In this document: in pieces, positions 17,269-26,496 of the stretch
How the letters are laid out: every line of letters begins with the position of its first letter
Numbering within the stretch: the stretch's first letter is position 1
Origin: an uncultured bacterium
GTDB taxonomy: Bacteria > Myxococcota_A > UBA9042 > PHBI01
Length of the DNA: 37,874 nucleotides
Direction: 5' to 3'
NCBI GenBank assembly: GCA_938040325.1
Contig: CALHXW010000224.1
Coordinates: 1-37,874 of the forward strand
Position numbers and translations under genes: made by a program
Notes under the pieces: model-generated
Databases searched by the model: none
Told to the model about the DNA's origin: nothing
The model's input: the letters and a program-made list of their open reading frames with translations, nothing else

Positions 17269-17898
17269 CTACCCGAAGGGGTTTCGGTCGTCGCCGTCGC
17301 CGGTCCGGCGTCGGGTAGGCCCGTCGCTGCCTTGCGCCTCATCCCGGTTTTTCTTCGCCAGGGCATCCAGCTCCGCCTCGTTCGGTGCTCTCGGCGTCGG
17401 TGCGTCCGGCGGCGTCGGGCTCGCTAGCTCCGCCGCTGTCGGCAGCACGTCGGTCGGAACGCCACTGCCGTCGAAGTCAGCGCTGCGGTAGACGCCACGG
17501 CTCTGCTTGTGTTTGGTCAAGCGTCCGTCGTCGATGTAGTCCTCACCGCGGTAGTAGTTCTTGGCCCTCACCGTCCTGCGCCCGCCGCCGTCGAAGTCGG
17601 CACTGCGAAAGCTCTCAGCCGTTGCGCTGCGCTGTGTTCGTACCGCAGGCACCCCGCCGTCCGCATGCCGGACGTCGATCGCCCTGCCGTCCAGACGCTG
17701 ACCGTTGAGCGCCATCAGCGCGGTCTCTGCATCGGCCGCATTGGCGAAGATGACGTGGCCAAAGCCGCGAGACCGTCCGGTCTCCCAGTCCTTGGCAACG
17801 ACCGCGTCCATCAGCCTCCCGAACTCGGAGAAAGCACGCTTGAGAGCCTGCTCGTCGGTTCCCCAGCTCAGGTTCCGCACGTCCAACCGCACTGCCAT
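17269..17898 (-). CDS. RRM-type RNA-binding protein with charged tail
   Basis: A 209-residue protein with one RNA recognition motif at residues 4-78: RNP2 is LDVRNL (5-10) and RNP1 is RGFGHVIF (44-51). In RNP1 an His replaces one of the usual aromatic RNA-stacking residues. The remaining ~125 residues are low-complexity and charged, and contain a duplicated segment (RSADFDGGG and RSADFDGSG) about 40 residues apart, possibly an added binding element. Bacterial RRM proteins are small single-strand RNA binders, often tied to cold or stress responses; the specific role is not visible. The ATG at 17898 follows a purine-rich GGGTGGAAGA. It is the first gene of a pair with the hydrolase. Confidence 0.88.
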   Translation of the reverse strand: MAVRLDVRNLSWGTDEQALKRAFSEFGRLMDAVVAKDWETGRSRGFGHVIFANAADAETALMALNGQRLDGRAIDVRHADGGVPAVRTQRSATAESFRSADFDGGGRRTVRAKNYYRGEDYIDDGRLTKHKQSRGVYRSADFDGSGVPTDVLPTAAELASPTPPDAPTPRAPNEAELDALAKKNRDEAQGSDGPTRRRTGDGDDRNPFG

Positions 17899-18226
17899 TC
17901 TTCCACCCTTGGCTCACGAATGGCGCCAACCATACCACAGTCCACGCTCGCGGCTACGACGACGGGTCGCGTCGATCCAGACAACGATGTTTCAGGTTTC
18001 GATGAGGGACCGCGCAGGGCCCACGTCAAGACCCATCGGGTTGCCAAGATAGAGGAACTCGGTTGATACTATCGGCTGAGCGACTAAAACAAAGCGAGGG
18101 CGTCGTGCCGCCCATGCTCACATTTGACCTCCGGGTGATCTCATCGACGCTTTAGAAAGTAGGCCGGCATCAAGCGGCAGTGAACGCCCGCTCGTCGGTT
18201 GTCAACGTGGGCCTCATGACGTTGCT
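17899..18226. other. Divergent intergenic region between the RRM gene and giant 2
   Basis: This interval of about 330 bases has no supported gene. It must hold the minus-strand promoter for the RRM/hydrolase pair and the plus-strand promoter for giant 2. One sigma-70-like candidate for the latter is at 18063-18090. The frame continuous with giant 2 is open from 18128, right after a TGA at 18125, but contains no ATG, GTG or TTG before 18281. Confidence 0.6.
18063..18090 (+). promoter_or_regulatory. Candidate sigma-70-like promoter for giant 2
   Basis: TTGATA (18063-18068) and TAAAAC (18085-18090) are separated by 16 bases, close to the -35/-10 consensus in an otherwise GC-rich area. It would give a leader of well over 100 bases before giant 2. 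Motif match only. Confidence 0.3.
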
Positions 18227-18280
18227 CGCTGGGCGACCCGCGTCGGCGCATGGGTCATCCTGTCGCTTTCTCTGGTCGCC

Positions 18281-21200
18281 TTGAGCGGCGACCGTGCTCA
18301 CGCCCAGTACCCGGTCGACGTCGACGTGCTGCCCGGCTCGGACCTGCCTGCTTCCGGCAGCTCGACCGGAACCCCTGACACAGCCTCATGCCCAAGCGGC
18401 GAGGTCGCACGCGGCACCCGCTTCGGACTGGGGCCTCTCGCCGGCGCCACAGGCAACTTCGTGACCGCGGGCCGCACCCGCTGCGGCAAGCTCCTCGTCG
18501 ACGGGACCGACGTGGACCTCGCGACAGGCACCGGCAGCACGTTGCTGGGAGCTGGAGCGACTCCGGCCAGCACGGACTGCCCCGCTGGGAGCGTCGTCGT
18601 CGGCTATCGCGCTCACCTCAAGACCGCTGGTGGCGGCGGGGTGAGCGGTGTCGAAGTCTGGTGCGCGCCGCTGCTCGTGAGCGGCACAGGCCAAGTCGCC
18701 ACGGGTGCGCAGTCCGCGATGCCTCTGGTGGGCGACGTCGGCGACTTTGTCAGCGGGCCGCACCTGTGCAGCTCGGGTCGGGTTGTCGCTGGACTCAACG
18801 GCCGTACGAACAACGGCGTGCTGACCCGCTTCACCATGCGCTGCGACATCCTCGACACCGTCCGATGCGGCGACGGCACGGTCGGACCAGGCGAGACCTG
18901 TGATGACGGCAACCCCTTCTCGGGCGACGGCTGCAGCGCTCGCTGCCGCGAAGAGCTTGGGTTCGACTGCACGGCCACCGGGTGCGCGACCGTGTGCGGT
19001 GACGGCATCGTCAGCGGCAGCGAAGAGTGCGACGACGACAACACGGTGGTCGGCGACGGCTGCGACTCGAGCTGTCGCGTCGAGGCAGGCTTCGTCTGCG
19101 ACACCCCTGGGCTAGGCTTCAAGCCCGCATCCATTGCGGTCGCGGCAAAGATCCGAGACTTCCGCGCAGCGCGACCCGACTTCGAGGCCCCAACGGTCAG
19201 CCTCATGGCAGCCGAGTTCTGGCCCGTGAAGCCAACCGCCGGAGGCCCTGTCCATACCTCTCAACGGGACGTCGACGACTGGTTCGTCGACGTCGCCGGC
19301 GAAAACCAGATGACCACGGTGGGTCTCGCGTTTACGGCGACGGCGACGGGGTACGAGCTCGACGAGACCCCCTTCTTTCCCATCGACGGCCAGCTCCTCG
19401 GCAACGAAGGCGCCGCGCACAACTACAGCTTCACCACCCACGTCTCCGCCCCCTTCATCTACCAGACCGGGGGCTCGGTGACCGTCACGAGCGACGACGA
19501 GCTCTTCGTCTTCGTCGACAACCAGCTCGCCCACGTGCAGGCCGGTGTCTCGCCCGAGCAGACCACCACGATCGCCGTCGACGCGCTTGCGGCTGGCCTC
19601 GGTCTGATCGCTGGGCGCGCCTACCGCCTCGACGTCCTTTCGGCCGAGCGCCAGAGCCCGTCCTCCGCGCTCTCCATTGAGACAGCGGGTGTCGCGCTCA
19701 CGGGGCCTTCACAGTGTACGATCAACGGCTGTTTCAACGGCCTTCAAGATGGCACTGAGACCGACCTCGACTGCGGCGGCACCTGTCCTGGCTGTGACGC
19801 GGGCGAGAGCTGCGGCGGCAACGGCGACTGCCGCAGCGGAAGCTGTCAGGGTGGCACCTGCTCAGCGGTCTGTGGTGACGGTCGTGTCGAAGGCACCGAA
19901 GCCTGCGACGATGGCAACATCAACCTTGCCGACGGCTGCGCTGGCTGCGCCATCAGCGCAGGCTGGAGCTGCCGCCAAGGCTTCGTCAACGGCAGCTTCG
20001 AAGACGACGACCCGAGCCCGTTCGGCAACGCCCTGGGCAGCCCCAATGGGTGGAAGGTCGACGATCCCGACGGCGTTGGAGTGGGCGAGGATGGAGACGT
20101 CGAGATCCACGGCTCGGCGAGCGTCTTTGTCTCGCCGCCCGATGGCTCTACGGCCGTGGATCTGCTCGGCTCAACGACCACCGGTGGGGTTGCGCAGACC
20201 GTGCCGACCCGTGTCGGCGACACCTACGTGGTCCGCTTCAAGTTGGCATCGGTTGGCGTCGCTTGCGGCACAGGTGCTCGATCCCTCGAGGTCAGCGCCG
20301 CCCAAGCCGGGGCGACCGCGCCCTACACGACGCGCACATTCACCACCTCGGCCGATGCCAGCGACAGCGCGTCCTGGGCATCGGGCGTGTTCGAGTTCAC
20401 GGCCAACTCTTTAAACACGACCATCGGCTTCTCGGTCCCAACAGCCGCCGCCGACGGCTGTGGCCCCGCGATCGACGACCTCATCATCGACACGCCGTCG
20501 AGCTGCAACAACCTCTGCAACAACAGCACCGTCGACATGAGCAACGAGGAGACCGACGTCGACTGTGGCGGCGCGGTGTGCGTGTTGCGCTGCGACCTCG
20601 GCCAGGCCTGTCTGCAAGAGAGCGACTGCCTGCCGCAGTACACGTGCCTAGGCAACGTCTGCCGCGCCCTCGACAATGACCGGGACGGACGCCCCGACGA
20701 GTTTGACGTCGACGACGACAACGACGGCATCCTCGACGTCAACGAGCCCCCAGGCGACGCTGACGGCGACGGTCTCATCAATGCCTTCGACTTCGACAGC
20801 GACAACGACAGCATCCCCGACTGGTACGAAGCCCAAGACGCGACCGACCCCGCCAACCCGCCCCGCGCTCCCCTCGGCATCGACTCCGACAACGACGGCA
20901 TCGACAACGCCTTCGACGTCAATCACCTGGGCGTACCCCTCGGTCCGCTCGTCAACGACGACAACGATGGCGTTCCCAACATGATCGACGTGGACTCTGA
21001 CAACGACGGCATCGCTGACCGCGACGAAGTCGGCGCGCTACCGCCAACGGGCCTCGACGCCGACCTCGATGGCGTGGACAACCGGTACGATCCCGACCAG
21101 GGCGGCACGCTCACCAACAGCCCGCCCGACGCTGACGGCGACGACCGCCCCAACCACCTCGATCTCGACAGCGATGGTGACGCCATCAGCGACACCAACG

Positions 21201-24200
21201 AAGGCCAGCTCGTCCTGTTCGGCGGCTTTGGGTACCGCACACCGGTCGGCGCTGACTCTGACGGCGACGGCGTGGACGACGGGTTCGACCCCGACACAAA
21301 CCCTGACTTCGCGCTGCTGACGCCCCCACGGTCGGACGCTGATCCTTACCCCGACTTCATCGACCTCGACAGCGACGGCGACGGCATCGGCGACTTCATC
21401 GAGCACCAGCCTGAAGGCGGCGAGGTCGCGCTGGCTGCGGCCGACGCAAACGCCGACGGCTGGGACGACGCATTCGACGATGGTGCCGCGTACTCGGTCG
21501 TCGACACCGACGGCGACGGCGACGTGGACTGGCGTGACATCGACGCCGACGGCGACACCGTCCCCGACGCCACCGAGGGCCATGATGGCAACTCCGATGG
21601 CGTCGCTGACACGGTCGCGACCACAGCCGACAGCGACTCCGATGGTCTCGCGGACCCCTACGACGACGGCTCGGTCGGCGGAAACGCTGCGCTTCAGAAC
21701 TCCGACCTCATCGACAACCGCGACTGGCGCGACGACAACGATGACAACGACCAGGTCCCGACCGCCGCTGAGACCACCGATGCCGACGGCACAGGCATTC
21801 CCGACTACCTCGAGGGTGACCGGGACAACGACGGGCAGCCTGACGTCACCGATCCCGACGACGACAACGACGGGCTGCTCGACGCGCTCGAGGGCACCGG
21901 CGACACCGACGGCGACGGCGTCCCCGACGCGTTCGATGCCGACAGCGACAACGACGGCCTGCTCGACTGGCTCGAAGCCCAGGACCAGACCGCGGCGACC
22001 CCACCCGTGGCGCCGAGCGGCATCGACAACAACAACAACGGCATCGACGACGCGTTCGACGCGAGCGCTGGCGGCCAGCCGCTGTCGATGCCCGTCGACA
22101 GTGACGGCGACCTTGTCTGGGACCTCAGAGACCCCGACAGCGACGACGACGGCGTGCTCGACATCGTCGAGGCCAACGGCCCAGCGCCGGCGTTGACCGA
22201 CGGCAACGAAAACGGCGTCGATGACGCGTTCGATCCCAGCATTGGCGGTGTCGTTGTGCGCGGACCCGACCCAGACGGTGACGGTGTCCCTGCTCAGGTT
22301 GATCTCGACAGCGACGGCGACGCCATCCGCGACGTGCTGGAGTCGAGCGGACTTGAGTCCGACCCAGACGGTGACGGACGCATCGGTGCGGCCGGCGACG
22401 CCGATGGCGACGGGCTGCGCGACGGAGTGGATGCCGACAGCGGAGGCGCAGCGCCGCGCGACCCGGACACCGATGGTGACGGGGTCGCCGACCGGCTCGA
22501 TCCGGACGCCGACGATGACGGGCTGCGCGACCACCGAGAGGCCGCTTCGCACCTGACGCCGATCGTGCTTGCGAACGCCGACATCGATCGCGACGGACTC
22601 GATGATGCGATCGACCCCGACCAGGGCGGCCTCGTGGTGGTGCCGCTCGATAGCGACGCCGATGGACTCGCCGACGCAGCCGACCGTGACAGCGACGGCG
22701 ACGGCATCGCCGATGCGGTCGAAGCGAACGCCCCGCCGCTGGTTGGAGATGCCGACGGTGACGGCATCGACGATGCGTTCGCCGCTGGGAGTCTGCAAGG
22801 CGTCGACACCGACGGCGATGACCACGAAGACCAGCTCGACCTCGACAGCGACGCTGACGGGATCGTCGACCACGTTGAGTACAGCGCTGCCGACGTCGAC
22901 ACCGACGGCGACGGCCAGGTGGATGACGCGGTCGACGGCGACCGAGACGGGATGGACGACGCCCTCTGGGCAACACCTGCTGTGCTGCCGGATGTTGATG
23001 GCGATGAGCTGTGGAACGGACGCGACGTCGACGCGGATGGCGACGGTATCCTCGACAACCTTGAGGCGCAGGACAGCGACTCGACGGTCTTTCCAAACTT
23101 CATCGACACCGATGGTGACGGCATTGTCGACGCCTTCGACCCAGATGCAGGCGGCACACCGCTGGTCCCGGTGAACTACGACGGACTCGACGACGGTCCC
23201 GACTACCTCGACACCGACGCCGAGGACGACAACGTACCCGACCTCAACGAGGGCCATGACGGCAACTCCAACGGCATCCCGGACGTGACGCCCGCGGGTG
23301 TCGACGTCAACAACGACGGGCTCGATGATGCGTTCGACGGCACCCTTGGAGGCACGCCGGCGCCCCTGCCCGACTCCGACTCCGACGACATCCCGAACTG
23401 GCGTGACACCGACGATGACAACGACCAGCTGCCCACCCGCGACGAGGACAGCCTGACCCCTGGCAACCCCGCCGGCACGGACCTCGATGACAATGGCTTG
23501 CCGGACTACATCGACGTCGACAGCGACGGTGACGGCCTCGGCGACGAGTCCGAGCGCGCCGCCGGCTCCGACCCCTTCGATCCCGACACCGACAACGACG
23601 GCCTCTCCGACCGTGAGGAGCTTGAGCTCGATGTGCCGACCGATCCAACCGACGCCGACACCGACGATGACGGCGTCAGCGACGGCGACGAGGTCTTGGC
23701 CCGCGGCCTGGGCGCAGACTACGCCGGCAGCGACCCTCACTTGGTCGACACCGATGAGGACGACCTCGGTGACGGTCTCGAGCTCGGCACGACCGAGCCG
23801 ATTCCCGACGGCATGAGCGACGGGCCTGTCCCGGTGCCGTACTTGGGCACCGACGTGAGCGTTGGCGCGTTCGTTGTTGATGCCGATCCCGAGTCCACCA
23901 CCAACCCAGCCGACGACGACACCGATGACGACGGCCTCACCGATGGCGAAGAGGACGCGAACCAAGACGGCGAGACGGTCAACACCATCGTCGGCACCGG
24001 CGTGGCCGGTGGCTTCGGCGAGACCGATCCCGCCAACATCGACACCGACGAGGACGGCATCCAGGATGGAACGGAGCTTGGACTCGACGAGCCCCGCGGC
24101 GACGACACCGATCTCTCGGTCTTCCAGCCCGACCTTGGTCCGCTCGACAAGACCGACCCGCTCGACAGCGACACCGACGACGGCGGCGTGCCAGATGGCG

Positions 24201-25915
24201 TGGAGGATCTCAACGGCAACGGCGGTACCGAGCGGCCCAACCCGAACGGTCCGGCCGGCAATGAGACCAGCCCCATCGACGGCTCTGACGACAACCTCGA
24301 TCTCGACACCGACGACGACGGCCTCAGCGACCTCGATGAGTTCGTGCTCAAGTCCGACCCGTTCGACGTCGACACCGACAACGACGGCTTCCCCGACGGC
24401 ATCGAGGTAACGGCCGGCGACCAGCTCAGCAACTGGGGCCCGACCGATCCGACGTCGGCAGACACCGACAACGACGGCATCTCCGACCGGGACGAAGCGT
24501 ACGGAACAGGGCCGCTCAACGGCTTGGCGACCGATCCGCGCAAAGCCGACACCGATGAGGACGGGCTCAGCGATGGCCTGGAGGCCGGGGTGTCCGAGCC
24601 GATCCCGCCCCACACCACGTCGAGCCAGAAGCCTGTCACCGCGACCGGCACCGATGTGTCGGATCTCGGCTGGACGGCCGACGCCGACCCGTCGACGACC
24701 ACCGACCCCAACGACGACGACACCGACGACGACGGACTGCTTGACGGTGACGAAGACGAGAACAAAAACGGCCGGGTCGACAACACCATCGGCGCGACGG
24801 GCAGCCAAGGCTCGGGCGAGACCGATCCGAACAACCCCGACACCGACGGCGACGTCCTCTCCGACTCCGAAGAGCTTGAGCTGGGAACCTCGGGGGTCGA
24901 CGCCGACACCGACGACGGCTCAGTCTCTGACGGGGCCGAGGTCGCCAACGGGCTCAACCCGCTCGACCCGAGCGACGACACAACCCTTGCCGACAACGAC
25001 GGCGACGGGCTGTCCAACGACAACGAGTCCCTGCTCGGCACCGACCCGGATGACGCGGACACCGATGGTGACGGCCTAAGTGACCTCGCCGAGGTCTTCG
25101 CCGGCAACAGCGCCCTCTACGAGCCGGTGCTCGACACCAACCCCGTCGATGCAGACACCGATGACGACGGCATCCCTGACGGCATCGAGGTCGAAGGCAG
25201 TGCGCCGCTCCGTGACGGCGTCCCGACGGACCCGAAGAATGTCGACACCGACGGCGACGGCATCGCCGACGGTGTGGAGGTGGGGGTCGTCGTAGCCGTC
25301 CCAGGCGGCGAGAGCGATGGCCCGTCACCTGTGAACTACGACGGCACCGACACCAAGGACTGGACGCCGGACCTCGACCCCGCATCGACCACCGATCCCA
25401 ACGACGACGACACCGACGACGATGGCCTGCTCGATGGCAGCGAAGACCTCAACGGCGACGGCGAGGTGCTCAACAGCATCGGCGGGACGGAGTCCGACGG
25501 TGAGGGCGAGACGGACCCGCTTGACACCGACACTGACCGGGACGGGATCCTCGACGGAACCGAAGCCGGTGTCGCGACGCCCGAGGGCAACGGAACCGCC
25601 CTCGCGGTCTTTGTGCCCGACCTCGATCCCACCACCACCACCAACCCCGTCGACCTCGACACCGACAACGGTGGGCTTGAGGACGGCGAGGAAGACCTCA
25701 ACAGCAACGGGCGCTTCGACGCGGACGCCGACCCCGCGGAGACCGATCCGAACGCGACCGACGATGATGACCCCAACGGCGGGCCCAACGCGAACGCCGG
25801 CTTCCAAGGCGGCAGCAGCTGCGCAGGTAGCGGCAGCGCGCCGTGGTGGTTGATGCTTGCGGGCGCGGGCGGGATGCTCGCTGTCCGGCGGAGGGCGCGT
25901 AGGCGGGATGCGTAG
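18281..25915 (+). CDS. Giant secreted TSP3-repeat protein with fibro-slime and cysteine-rich domains (giant 2)
   Basis: A 2544-residue ORF from a TTG at 18281, but the true N-terminus is probably longer. The same frame just upstream (18227-18280) encodes RWATRVGAWVILSLSLVAL, a signal-peptide core leading to AHAQ, yet has no usual start codon. Order: a Cys-rich globular region (about 30-190); Myxococcus-type Cys repeats (CGDGxVxxxExCDDxN) at about 195-275; a fibro-slime-like domain with VTVTSDDELFVFVDNQLAHV at about 280-470; another Cys repeat; a NGSFEDD...GWKV domain of the DUF642/choice-of-anchor type at about 565-745; then about 1700 residues of TSP3 Ca2+-binding motifs in two styles. The tail GSSCAGSG, a hydrophobic helix and RRRARRRDA resembles a MYXO-CTERM sorting signal. 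It is probably a surface or extracellular protein. The stop codon lies inside the flanking repeat array. Confidence 0.88.
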   Translation: MSGDRAHAQYPVDVDVLPGSDLPASGSSTGTPDTASCPSGEVARGTRFGLGPLAGATGNFVTAGRTRCGKLLVDGTDVDLATGTGSTLLGAGATPASTDCPAGSVVVGYRAHLKTAGGGGVSGVEVWCAPLLVSGTGQVATGAQSAMPLVGDVGDFVSGPHLCSSGRVVAGLNGRTNNGVLTRFTMRCDILDTVRCGDGTVGPGETCDDGNPFSGDGCSARCREELGFDCTATGCATVCGDGIVSGSEECDDDNTVVGDGCDSSCRVEAGFVCDTPGLGFKPASIAVAAKIRDFRAARPDFEAPTVSLMAAEFWPVKPTAGGPVHTSQRDVDDWFVDVAGENQMTTVGLAFTATATGYELDETPFFPIDGQLLGNEGAAHNYSFTTHVSAPFIYQTGGSVTVTSDDELFVFVDNQLAHVQAGVSPEQTTTIAVDALAAGLGLIAGRAYRLDVLSAERQSPSSALSIETAGVALTGPSQCTINGCFNGLQDGTETDLDCGGTCPGCDAGESCGGNGDCRSGSCQGGTCSAVCGDGRVEGTEACDDGNINLADGCAGCAISAGWSCRQGFVNGSFEDDDPSPFGNALGSPNGWKVDDPDGVGVGEDGDVEIHGSASVFVSPPDGSTAVDLLGSTTTGGVAQTVPTRVGDTYVVRFKLASVGVACGTGARSLEVSAAQAGATAPYTTRTFTTSADASDSASWASGVFEFTANSLNTTIGFSVPTAAADGCGPAIDDLIIDTPSSCNNLCNNSTVDMSNEETDVDCGGAVCVLRCDLGQACLQESDCLPQYTCLGNVCRALDNDRDGRPDEFDVDDDNDGILDVNEPPGDADGDGLINAFDFDSDNDSIPDWYEAQDATDPANPPRAPLGIDSDNDGIDNAFDVNHLGVPLGPLVNDDNDGVPNMIDVDSDNDGIADRDEVGALPPTGLDADLDGVDNRYDPDQGGTLTNSPPDADGDDRPNHLDLDSDGDAISDTNEGQLVLFGGFGYRTPVGADSDGDGVDDGFDPDTNPDFALLTPPRSDADPYPDFIDLDSDGDGIGDFIEHQPEGGEVALAAADANADGWDDAFDDGAAYSVVDTDGDGDVDWRDIDADGDTVPDATEGHDGNSDGVADTVATTADSDSDGLADPYDDGSVGGNAALQNSDLIDNRDWRDDNDDNDQVPTAAETTDADGTGIPDYLEGDRDNDGQPDVTDPDDDNDGLLDALEGTGDTDGDGVPDAFDADSDNDGLLDWLEAQDQTAATPPVAPSGIDNNNNGIDDAFDASAGGQPLSMPVDSDGDLVWDLRDPDSDDDGVLDIVEANGPAPALTDGNENGVDDAFDPSIGGVVVRGPDPDGDGVPAQVDLDSDGDAIRDVLESSGLESDPDGDGRIGAAGDADGDGLRDGVDADSGGAAPRDPDTDGDGVADRLDPDADDDGLRDHREAASHLTPIVLANADIDRDGLDDAIDPDQGGLVVVPLDSDADGLADAADRDSDGDGIADAVEANAPPLVGDADGDGIDDAFAAGSLQGVDTDGDDHEDQLDLDSDADGIVDHVEYSAADVDTDGDGQVDDAVDGDRDGMDDALWATPAVLPDVDGDELWNGRDVDADGDGILDNLEAQDSDSTVFPNFIDTDGDGIVDAFDPDAGGTPLVPVNYDGLDDGPDYLDTDAEDDNVPDLNEGHDGNSNGIPDVTPAGVDVNNDGLDDAFDGTLGGTPAPLPDSDSDDIPNWRDTDDDNDQLPTRDEDSLTPGNPAGTDLDDNGLPDYIDVDSDGDGLGDESERAAGSDPFDPDTDNDGLSDREELELDVPTDPTDADTDDDGVSDGDEVLARGLGADYAGSDPHLVDTDEDDLGDGLELGTTEPIPDGMSDGPVPVPYLGTDVSVGAFVVDADPESTTNPADDDTDDDGLTDGEEDANQDGETVNTIVGTGVAGGFGETDPANIDTDEDGIQDGTELGLDEPRGDDTDLSVFQPDLGPLDKTDPLDSDTDDGGVPDGVEDLNGNGGTERPNPNGPAGNETSPIDGSDDNLDLDTDDDGLSDLDEFVLKSDPFDVDTDNDGFPDGIEVTAGDQLSNWGPTDPTSADTDNDGISDRDEAYGTGPLNGLATDPRKADTDEDGLSDGLEAGVSEPIPPHTTSSQKPVTATGTDVSDLGWTADADPSTTTDPNDDDTDDDGLLDGDEDENKNGRVDNTIGATGSQGSGETDPNNPDTDGDVLSDSEELELGTSGVDADTDDGSVSDGAEVANGLNPLDPSDDTTLADNDGDGLSNDNESLLGTDPDDADTDGDGLSDLAEVFAGNSALYEPVLDTNPVDADTDDDGIPDGIEVEGSAPLRDGVPTDPKNVDTDGDGIADGVEVGVVVAVPGGESDGPSPVNYDGTDTKDWTPDLDPASTTDPNDDDTDDDGLLDGSEDLNGDGEVLNSIGGTESDGEGETDPLDTDTDRDGILDGTEAGVATPEGNGTALAVFVPDLDPTTTTNPVDLDTDNGGLEDGEEDLNSNGRFDADADPAETDPNATDDDDPNGGPNANAGFQGGSSCAGSGSAPWWLMLAGAGGMLAVRRRARRRDA
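23520..25790 (+). repeat. TSP3 super-repeats of giant 2 shared with giant 1
   Basis: From about 23520 the TSP3 motifs of giant 2 switch style to the ~235-residue super-repeat of giant 1. The same landmarks appear in order: SDPFDPDTDNDGLSD, EAGVSEPIP or TEPIPDGMSDGP, DADPSTTTDP, GETDPNNPDTDGD, then a terminal unit with GIQDGTELGLDEPRGDDTD. The earlier part (about 20670-23500) uses a shorter unit with DDAFDP-GG motifs that is absent from giant 1. This suggests exchange or duplication of 3'-terminal modules between the two genes. Confidence 0.75.
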
Positions 25916-26060
25916 GCTTAGGCGTGACGGGTAGGCGTAGGCGTAGGCGTGACGGGTAGGCGTAGGCGTAGGCGTCACGGGTAGGCGTGATGCGTAGGCG
26001 TAGGTGTAGGCGTGACGGGTAGGCGTAGGCGTGATGGGTAGGCGTAGGCGTTGCCCCCGC
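25908..26060 (+). repeat. Hexamer/heptamer tandem array at the 3' end of giant 2
   Basis: Repeating GGCGTA hexamers are mixed with heptamers GTGACGG and GTAGGCG. The array begins inside the coding sequence: the TAG stop of giant 2 (25913-25915) lies in a GCGTAG unit, and GCGCGTAGGCGG just before it encodes part of the Arg-rich tail. The units match those at the left edge of the window. Confidence 0.88.
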
Positions 26061-26185
26061 TACCCAGCACGCTCCACCCGCTACCCGGCACGCTCCACCC
26101 GCTACCCGGCACGCCTCACCCGTCACCCAGCACGCTCCACCCGCCACCCGTCACGCACCACCCGCCACACGGCGCCCGGCGCCCA
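26061..26185 (+). repeat. 21-bp minisatellite in inverted orientation
   Basis: Five consecutive 21-base units start at 26061, 26082, 26103, 26124 and 26145, each near TACCCGGCACGCTCCACCCGC, and decay by about 26185. Each unit is itself three heptamers (CACCCGC, TACCCGG, CACGCTC). It is C-rich on the plus strand, opposite to the G-rich arrays on either side, so the tract can fold back on its neighbours. Confidence 0.85.
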
Positions 26186-26269
26186 GCACGACTCCGGGGC
26201 AAGTCGAGATCGTTGCCGGTTCTCTTGCACGGCGAACCCGAGGTCATACGGCATCTCGTGTCGCCGGTG

Positions 26270-26335
26270 CTGGGTGACGCGTGATGGGTGACGCGTGATG
26301 GGTGACGCGTGACGCGTGACGCGTGATGGATGAGC
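26270..26335 (+). repeat. GTGATGG/GTGACGC heptamer array
   Basis: Alternating heptamers GTGATGG and GTGACGC form a 14-base period for about three turns, then GTGACGC repeats alone. It is G-rich on the plus strand and closes the repeat tract downstream of giant 2. Confidence 0.85.
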
Positions 26336-26403
26336 GCATGTGTCGCGACGGGCCACGCGGGCGCCTGGTGAGCACGCCCGTGCTTTGCTTCGCTTTGGGC
26401 CCC

Positions 26404-26424
26404 GGCCCGACGACATGTCGGGCC
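26404..26424 (-). terminator. Hairpin downstream of the sigma/VWA operon
   Basis: GGCCCGAC (26404-26411) pairs perfectly with GTCGGGCC (26417-26424) around GACAT. It lies about 73 bases past the stop of the last gene of the minus-strand operon and separates it from the repeat tract of the convergent giant 2. There is no clear U-tract, so a terminator role is only likely. Confidence 0.45.
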
Positions 26425-26496
26425 CCTTCAAGAAGTCGCACCGACGGGATCGGCGACGGACCGTCGACGAGACAGGAACGCTTCCGGCATCTACAG

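Noticed and set aside
21038-24808. A 1256-codon open frame antisense to giant 2
   Set aside because: Same cause: the complement of TSP3-coding repeats reads as Val/Gly/Ile repeats with no independent signature.
25916-26340. Short frames through the repeat tract, encoding AYAYAY- or RYPARSTRYPARS-like peptides
   Set aside because: They are open only because the repeat units lack stop codons in those frames. There are no translation signals.
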